This document shows, in pieces, positions 5,538 to 9,765 of a stretch of 9,765 nucleotides of DNA. The DNA lies in the NCBI GenBank assembly GCA_903918595.1, contig CAIXFB010000185.1, positions 1-9,765 on the forward strand, read 5' to 3'. Every line of letters starts with the position of its first letter. The first letter of the stretch is position 1. The notes beneath the pieces are model-generated. The model was given only the letters and a program-made list of their open reading frames with translations. It did no database searches and was not told the origin of the DNA. The stretch is from an uncultured Actinomycetes bacterium. GTDB taxonomy: Bacteria > Actinomycetota > Actinomycetes > S36-B12. Both the position numbers and the translations under genes were made by a program.

Positions 5538-7090
5538 CAATGAGTAACCGCAAGCCGGCCAGGCATCCGGCACCCACGCATGTAGCCCACGATGAACCCT
5601 TCTGGGCGGCAACGGCACGCGGTGAGCTCGTGATCAAGCACTGTCTTCCATGTGATCGATCGTTCTGGTACCCACGTCCGCACTGCCCATTGTGTGGTTC
5701 GTTCGATACCGAATGGCGTGCCGCCAGTGGCCGGGGCACGGTCTACTCCTTCTCTGTGGTCGCCAATGCTCCGCGACCGACAGCTGTCGCAGTTATCGAG
5801 CTAGCCGAGGGCCCTCGAATGACGACTGTCGTAGTCGATTCGGATCTTGCCGATCTGCGAATTGATGACAGCGTCATCGTGTGTTTCGAGTCGGCAGAGG
5901 ACGACTCGATGGTGCCGGTCTTCACAACGGAATCTGCCCAGCACGCCCGTTCATATGCCGCGGCTGTCCTCGCCAACTGCGAGGAGCGCGCCGCTGTCCA
6001 TGAGGCAATCGCTGCACCGATCACCAAGGTGACCGTCATCGGTGCTGGGTCGATGGGCACCGGCATCGCTAAATCGTTTCTGTCCAATGACTTCGCAGTG
6101 CATCTGGTTGATGCCGACCAGGCGGCTCTCGAACGTGCGTTGTCGGATATCCAGGAATATCTGAGTCGATTGACGAGCAAACGCGAAGGCTGGCATGGGC
6201 CTACGCTGACAACGAGCATTGACATCGACACTGCAGCCGGAAGTCAACTCGTTGTAGAGGCGGTGTGGGAGGACCTCGCACTCAAGCAGGAGATTTTCGC
6301 CAAACTCGAAGCTGTCGTGTCGCCCTCGTGCATCCTCGCGACCAACACGTCAACACTGGACATCAACGCATTGGCAGCCTCCACCACCCACCCCGGTCGT
6401 GTTGTGGGGATGCACTTCTTCAGCCCTGCTCATGTGATGCCATTGCTGGAGATTGTTGAAGGTGCCGAAATTCGGCCAGAAACTCTCGCTACCGCGGTGG
6501 CAGTTGCGCGCAGTATCGGTAAAACCCCGGTCATCGTGGGCGTTTGCCCGGGGTTCGCGGCCAACCGGATGATGATCGCACGCAACAAAGAAGCAGAACA
6601 CCTGCTTCTGGAAGGGGCGCTTCCCCAACAGGTGGATCGAGTGTCCCGCGCAATGGGTCTCCCCATGGGACCATTCGAAATGCTCGACATGGCTGGCGGC
6701 ATTGAAGTCAATGTGCACCGCCGTCGCGCAACGGGGGAGGAGGACTGGCTCGTCGACGCACTCTTCGAACGCGGACGGCTCGGCCAGAAAACCGGTCGTG
6801 GCTACTACCGTTACAAGCCGGGTGAGCGGTCACCCATTCCAGATCAGGAGGTGACCGACCTCATTCTCGAAGCTTCATTACGCGAGGGAATCGAACGTCG
6901 TTCCATCCCAGATCAAGAGGTGCGTGAACGACTCGAGCGAGTGCTGGCGATGGAGGGCAAGGCACTGCTCGACGAGGGTATCGTCGCGCGATCCGGAGAT
7001 CTCGACGTGATCTGGCGCCAGGGATTCGGTTGGGCGGACTGGAGCGGCGGACCGATGTACAGGGCAACGTTGCAAGGCTGGGAGTCATGA
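5534..7090 (+). CDS. DUF35 (zinc ribbon/OB-fold) fused to FadB-type 3-hydroxyacyl-CoA dehydrogenase
   Basis: This 518-residue protein joins two domains not usually found together. Residues 15-135 are a DUF35 protein: an N-terminal FWAATARGEL helix, a zinc ribbon with Cys37, Cys40, Cys51 and Cys54, then an OB-fold starting at GRGTVYSFSVV. Residues 163-515 are an NAD-dependent 3-hydroxyacyl-CoA dehydrogenase with nucleotide loop GAGSMG (170-175) and apparently intact catalytic residues: Ser273 (NTSTL), His294 (GMHFFSP), Glu306 and Asn344 (PGFAANR). The tail (RRSIPDQEVRERL, then DVIWRQGFGW and GGPM) matches the second C-terminal repeat of FadB-like multifunctional enzymes. The frame is continuous through the join (about 136-162). 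The ATG at 5534 overlaps the upstream stop; an in-frame ATG at 5540 has a better-spaced AGGCGG and may be the true start. DUF35 proteins pair with thiolase-fold enzymes, so this fusion probably docks on the upstream product. Confidence 0.88.
   Translation: MTMSNRKPARHPAPTHVAHDEPFWAATARGELVIKHCLPCDRSFWYPRPHCPLCGSFDTEWRAASGRGTVYSFSVVANAPRPTAVAVIELAEGPRMTTVVVDSDLADLRIDDSVIVCFESAEDDSMVPVFTTESAQHARSYAAAVLANCEERAAVHEAIAAPITKVTVIGAGSMGTGIAKSFLSNDFAVHLVDADQAALERALSDIQEYLSRLTSKREGWHGPTLTTSIDIDTAAGSQLVVEAVWEDLALKQEIFAKLEAVVSPSCILATNTSTLDINALAASTTHPGRVVGMHFFSPAHVMPLLEIVEGAEIRPETLATAVAVARSIGKTPVIVGVCPGFAANRMMIARNKEAEHLLLEGALPQQVDRVSRAMGLPMGPFEMLDMAGGIEVNVHRRRATGEEDWLVDALFERGRLGQKTGRGYYRYKPGERSPIPDQEVTDLILEASLREGIERRSIPDQEVRERLERVLAMEGKALLDEGIVARSGDLDVIWRQGFGWADWSGGPMYRATLQGWES
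6836..6922 (+). repeat. Two near-identical 18-base copies inside the dehydrogenase gene
   Basis: Bases 6836-6853 and 6905-6922 differ at only two of 18 positions and both encode IPDQEV, exactly 23 codons apart. They sit at the junction of the two C-terminal dehydrogenase repeats, where FadB-type enzymes usually have a related 'I.D.E' motif in each. The protein similarity is therefore expected; the DNA-level match is closer than needed. Confidence 0.4.
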
Positions 7091-8868
7091 ATCATTCGAC
7101 GTATCGCGCGCCGGTCCAAGATTGGATCTTCATTCTGACTGAACTTCTTCGGGTGCAGGATCGTTCAGACCTGCCGGGGTTCGAGGCACTCTCAGTCTCA
7201 GACATCAAAGAACTGTTGGGCGAAGCCGCACGATTTCACGAGGATGTGTTGCTTCCTTTGGCTGTTCCCGGTGACCGCGAGGGAGCACGGTTAGTCGACG
7301 GTCGCGTCATCACTCCCGCGGGCTTTCCTCAAGCGTGGGCGCACTATCGGGCTGCTGGCTGGCCCTTTATCAGTGTCCCGGAGGATCTTGGTGGCGGTGG
7401 CCTTCCTCCTCTGTTTGCCGCAATCATCAGTGAATTGCGCATGTCTACGGCGCACTCGTTCGCTATGTACGGCGCATTTTGCTACGCGGCTTCGACGATG
7501 ATCGCCTCCCTTGGGCCCGATTGGATGCGCCAGCACATCGCCAAGCCGATTGCATCTGGTGAGTGGACCGCAACCATGTGTCTCACCGAGAGTCAAGCCG
7601 GATCAGACCTGCGCCAGATAACAACGCGCGCAGTCAGGCAACCGGACGGCGGGTGGCGGATATTTGGCGAGAAGGTTTTCATCTCTGGCGGTGATCACGA
7701 TCTCACGGACAACATCGTCCATGTGGTACTTGCCAAGATTCAAAACGATGAAGGTGACATTCATCCAGATCTTCGAACAATTGGAGTGTTCCTCGTCCCC
7801 AGAGTCAACATTGACCAGATGACCGGTGAACTGGGATCTGCCAATGCCGTGGTGGTGCGCTCCATCGAGCACAAGATGGGCATTGAAGGCAGCGCCACAT
7901 GCACCCTGGGCTTTGAAGGTGCGGTTGGGTGGCGCATCATTGATGAGAAGGCGAGCGGTCTCGCCTCCACAATGGGGCCGATGTTCTTTCTGATGAACAA
8001 AGCCCGTGTGAGTACTGCGATGTCGGGTGTCGCTTACGCCGAGTTGGCATACCAAAACGCATCGAATTACGCCCGTAACCGATTGGCCGGACGCGCACCT
8101 GGAGATACGAAATACCCTGACTTGCCGAGCGACCCAATCATTGCGCACCCCGATATCCGTCGTCTCCTTCTCTGTTCGCGAGCATTTGCAGAAGGCGCGC
8201 GCGCGCTCGCACTTCGGGTGAGCATCATGCAGTCAGAAGCCGAGGCACTGGGCTCTGCGCCCACGCGAGAAATCGTCGAACTGCTCACCCCGGTCATGAA
8301 GGCCTACTTCACCGACAAGGGATTCGAGTCTGCGAACAACTGTCTCCAAGCTCTGGGTGGGTACGGCTACATTCGCGATTTCGGTCTCGAGCAAATGGTT
8401 CGTAACGCTCGCGTTGGCCAAATTTACGAGGGTGCCAATGGCATTCAAGCGCGTGATGCCATGCGCATGCTCACCGACGCTGATGTAGACGTATCCACAC
8501 CCTTCATGATGCGCATCGAGGAGAGCCTTGCATCCGCGCACTCCGGTGCGGATGAGCTCGTGTCTCCTATCCGCACCGCGATGTCAGCGTTGGTTGATGC
8601 GACCACATGCGCGCGCAATCTGAAGGCTGACAGTCGGGCAGCGGTGGCATATGACCTCATGACGGCGTATGGAATTTTGGCCATTGCTTGGACCTGGGTG
8701 GATCTTGTCATGGCTGCGACACGCGCCGGCGATACTGCAACAGTTGAGGCTAAGCGGGTGCTCGCACGTGTGTGGATGCAGTCAGAGTTGCCACTTGTTC
8801 ACGCGCTATGTGCCCGGGTCGCGAACGGTGGAACTGCACTTCTGGAACTCCAAGACGATTTGGTCTAA
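7087..8868 (+). CDS. Acyl-CoA dehydrogenase, large FadE5/DmdC-like type
   Basis: This 593-residue flavoenzyme would oxidise an acyl-CoA to the trans-2-enoyl-CoA, passing electrons to an electron-transfer flavoprotein. Its length and its N-terminal APVQDWIFIL segment place it in the roughly 600-residue class that includes FadE5 and the 3-methylmercaptopropionyl-CoA dehydrogenase DmdC. The flavin/substrate signature is MCLTESQAGSD (164-174), followed by GEKVFISGGDHDLTDNIVH (194-212). The C-terminal CLQALGGYGYIRDFGLEQ (419-436) and QIYEGANGIQA (445-455) are intact, with Glu448 the likely catalytic base. The start is ATG 7087, overlapping the previous stop by four bases (ATGA) behind a GGGAG. An upstream in-frame ATG at 7030 lies within the previous gene and is unlikely. 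It is the last gene of the plus-strand operon as I see it. Its presence suggests that a saturated side chain, such as an arylpropanoyl-CoA, is among the substrates. Confidence 0.92.
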   Translation: MNHSTYRAPVQDWIFILTELLRVQDRSDLPGFEALSVSDIKELLGEAARFHEDVLLPLAVPGDREGARLVDGRVITPAGFPQAWAHYRAAGWPFISVPEDLGGGGLPPLFAAIISELRMSTAHSFAMYGAFCYAASTMIASLGPDWMRQHIAKPIASGEWTATMCLTESQAGSDLRQITTRAVRQPDGGWRIFGEKVFISGGDHDLTDNIVHVVLAKIQNDEGDIHPDLRTIGVFLVPRVNIDQMTGELGSANAVVVRSIEHKMGIEGSATCTLGFEGAVGWRIIDEKASGLASTMGPMFFLMNKARVSTAMSGVAYAELAYQNASNYARNRLAGRAPGDTKYPDLPSDPIIAHPDIRRLLLCSRAFAEGARALALRVSIMQSEAEALGSAPTREIVELLTPVMKAYFTDKGFESANNCLQALGGYGYIRDFGLEQMVRNARVGQIYEGANGIQARDAMRMLTDADVDVSTPFMMRIEESLASAHSGADELVSPIRTAMSALVDATTCARNLKADSRAAVAYDLMTAYGILAIAWTWVDLVMAATRAGDTATVEAKRVLARVWMQSELPLVHALCARVANGGTALLELQDDLV

Positions 8869-8925
8869 CACGCGCCCAAGACCGGTGGCACAATCTGTTC
8901 ACAGGACGCAGACTTTGCGCTTTTT

Positions 8926-8931
8926 GAGGGG
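8926..8931 (+). promoter_or_regulatory. Shine-Dalgarno site of the small membrane protein gene
   Basis: GAGGGG lies 5 bases before ATG 8937 and favours it over the in-frame TTG at 8934. Confidence 0.6.
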
Positions 8932-8936
8932 ATTTG

Positions 8937-9413
8937 ATGGATCAATCCATGCGCACAGACCAATCGGCCGCGCCCGCGACTTTGTTGGAATCAGTCGAAA
9001 CTGATCTCACCACAGCACTTTTGGCATGGTCGGCCGCAAGCATTGCAATCGGAGCCACTCTTGCTTTGGTTGGACGTCGCACTGAGAATGAACATCTCGT
9101 CAGTTTCGGTAGGCAAAATGCTGCCTGGGGAGCCATTGATGCGTTGATTGCAGGCGGGGGAGTTCTTTCTCGTCGCCGTCGCGGTCCGTTGACGGTTGAG
9201 CAAGAAATAAAGAAAGCGCAAGGACTCCGCACATTGCTCTTGGTGAATGCAGCCGCAGACGTTGGTTACGTCCTTGGCGGTCTTTTGATGAATGCGCGTG
9301 GACGTAAAGGACTTAAGACGTTGCGAATGGATGCTGGAGATGGCGCGGCAATTGTCGTGCAGGGCGCATTTCTACTAGTTCTGGATGTGACTCAAGCGCG
9401 CCGGCTCGGCTAG
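8937..9413 (+). CDS. Small predicted four-helix membrane protein, function unknown
   Basis: This 158-residue protein has four hydrophobic segments (about residues 27-46, 60-77, 97-118 and 134-152) joined by short, charged loops such as SRRRRGP (78-84) and NARGRKG (119-125). No catalytic motif or metal ligand set is visible. The pattern 'FGRQNAAWGAIDALIA' at the second helix resembles uncharacterised membrane proteins of the DUF6992 kind; that assignment is tentative and from memory. The gene begins 68 bases after the acyl-CoA dehydrogenase stop, so it could be co-transcribed or have its own promoter; I see no clear promoter in the gap. It ends only 12 bases from the end of the convergent alcohol dehydrogenase gene. 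Codon choice looks somewhat less GC-rich than in the catabolic genes. I assign no function. Confidence 0.75.
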   Translation: MDQSMRTDQSAAPATLLESVETDLTTALLAWSAASIAIGATLALVGRRTENEHLVSFGRQNAAWGAIDALIAGGGVLSRRRRGPLTVEQEIKKAQGLRTLLLVNAAADVGYVLGGLLMNARGRKGLKTLRMDAGDGAAIVVQGAFLLVLDVTQARRLG

Positions 9414-9425
9414 CAGGTGCGATAA

Positions 9426-9765
9426 CTAGTCAACGAATCCGTTTGGCGCCATTGCAACCTTGAGACTCGTCGTGTCCATACTCATGTGCATTGCGCGGTC
9501 AGCATCAGCAAGGGCGTACTGGTGGGTGACCATCTCCTCAAATGGGTAGCGGTCGGCGTGACGCTCCATCAATGTGAGAGCGGGTCCGTAGCCCGTTGAT
9601 GGATGATTCGTAATCCCAATGAGCCGAATGTTCTTGCTGCAGATGTGGCGGTGCACGTTGAGAGAAACCTCACCGGTGTCAGCGAAGTTGCCCATTTCAA
9701 GCATCATCCCACCGCGCTTGAGCATCTCGATTCCTTCAACGAAGGAGCGGGGTGTGTTAGCCATA
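9426..9765 (-). CDS. Zinc-type alcohol dehydrogenase (MDR family), C-terminal part
   Basis: The frame runs from the right window edge to the TAG at 9428-9426, so about 113 C-terminal residues are visible and the start lies outside. FVEGIEMLKRGGMMLEMGNF reads as the end of the Rossmann cofactor domain of medium-chain dehydrogenases. VHRHICSKNIRLIGITNH and the later EEMVTHQYALADADRAM fit the C-terminal return to the catalytic domain in threonine- or sorbitol-dehydrogenase-like enzymes. The Met codon at 9764 is internal to the family pattern (normally ...ANTP.SFVEG), so it is not the start. The zinc ligands lie in the missing part. It would oxidise an alcohol or reduce an aldehyde with NAD(P); the substrate cannot be told. 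It converges on the small membrane protein gene with a 12-base gap and is not obviously part of the acyl-CoA operon. Confidence 0.85.
   Translation of the reverse strand, partial: MANTPRSFVEGIEMLKRGGMMLEMGNFADTGEVSLNVHRHICSKNIRLIGITNHPSTGYGPALTLMERHADRYPFEEMVTHQYALADADRAMHMSMDTTSLKVAMAPNGFVD

Noticed and set aside
5942..6020. A possible frameshift artefact joining separate DUF35 and dehydrogenase genes
   Set aside because: The frame is continuous through a plausible linker (about residues 136-162) with no internal stop and no start with a ribosome site at the dehydrogenase boundary, so a true fusion is the simpler reading.
5743..6231. 162-codon open frame on the minus strand
   Set aside because: It is antisense to the DUF35-dehydrogenase fusion; the sense frame has zinc cysteines and a nucleotide loop, and the antisense one has nothing.
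7030..7086. Upstream extension of the acyl-CoA dehydrogenase to ATG 7030
   Set aside because: It would overlap the preceding gene by 61 bases, while ATG 7087 has a GGGAG and the typical 4-base ATGA coupling.
7603..8148. 181-codon open frame on the minus strand
   Set aside because: It is wholly antisense to the strongly supported acyl-CoA dehydrogenase and its translation is rich in low-likelihood Cys/His/Arg runs without a domain pattern.
8907..8925. Small hairpin CGCAG/TTGCG followed by C and TTTTT, as a possible terminator after the acyl-CoA dehydrogenase
   Set aside because: The stem is only five pairs including a G-T wobble with a 3-base loop, and it runs into the Shine-Dalgarno site of the next gene, so it is too weak to call.

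Overview
The window looks like chromosomal DNA from a moderately GC-rich bacterium, probably an actinobacterium. Reasons are the GTG and ATG starts with strong Shine-Dalgarno sites, the 4-base ATGA gene overlaps, a NarL/DesK-type sensor kinase behind a LuxR-type regulator, and the style of the acyl-CoA enzymes. This assignment is inference; there is no rRNA or tRNA gene to anchor it.

Layout. At the left edge (1-1333, + strand) is the tail of a LuxR-family response regulator, overlapping by 11 bases a complete four-helix membrane histidine kinase. A 206-base convergent gap follows. Bases 1540-8868 hold a divergently transcribed acyl-CoA catabolic cluster. On the minus strand are a feruloyl-CoA-synthase-family ligase and a stand-alone crotonase (enoyl-CoA hydratase). 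On the plus strand, with 4-base overlaps, are a thiolase-fold protein lacking both thiolase cysteines, an unusual fusion of a DUF35 (zinc ribbon/OB-fold) domain to a FadB-type 3-hydroxyacyl-CoA dehydrogenase, and a large acyl-CoA dehydrogenase. The 146-base gap at 4228-4373 must carry both promoters. At the right are a small predicted four-helix membrane protein (8937-9413) and, convergent to it, the C-terminal part of a zinc-type alcohol dehydrogenase cut by the window end.

How the genes may work together. The ligase would activate an aryl-propenoic or aryl-propanoic acid (ferulate-like or dihydroferulate-like) to its CoA thioester. The acyl-CoA dehydrogenase would introduce the double bond if the substrate is saturated, and the crotonase would hydrate it. 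The side chain would then be shortened by the thiolase-fold/DUF35-dehydrogenase pair, either by oxidation and thiolysis or by retro-aldol cleavage. The enzyme classes are well supported. The exact substrate and the cleavage chemistry are not: the fused dehydrogenase argues for a 3-ketoacyl-CoA route, while the cysteine-less thiolase paired with DUF35 resembles known retro-aldolases. The DUF35-dehydrogenase fusion is the most unusual item in the window. No mobile element, CRISPR array or structural RNA gene was seen.
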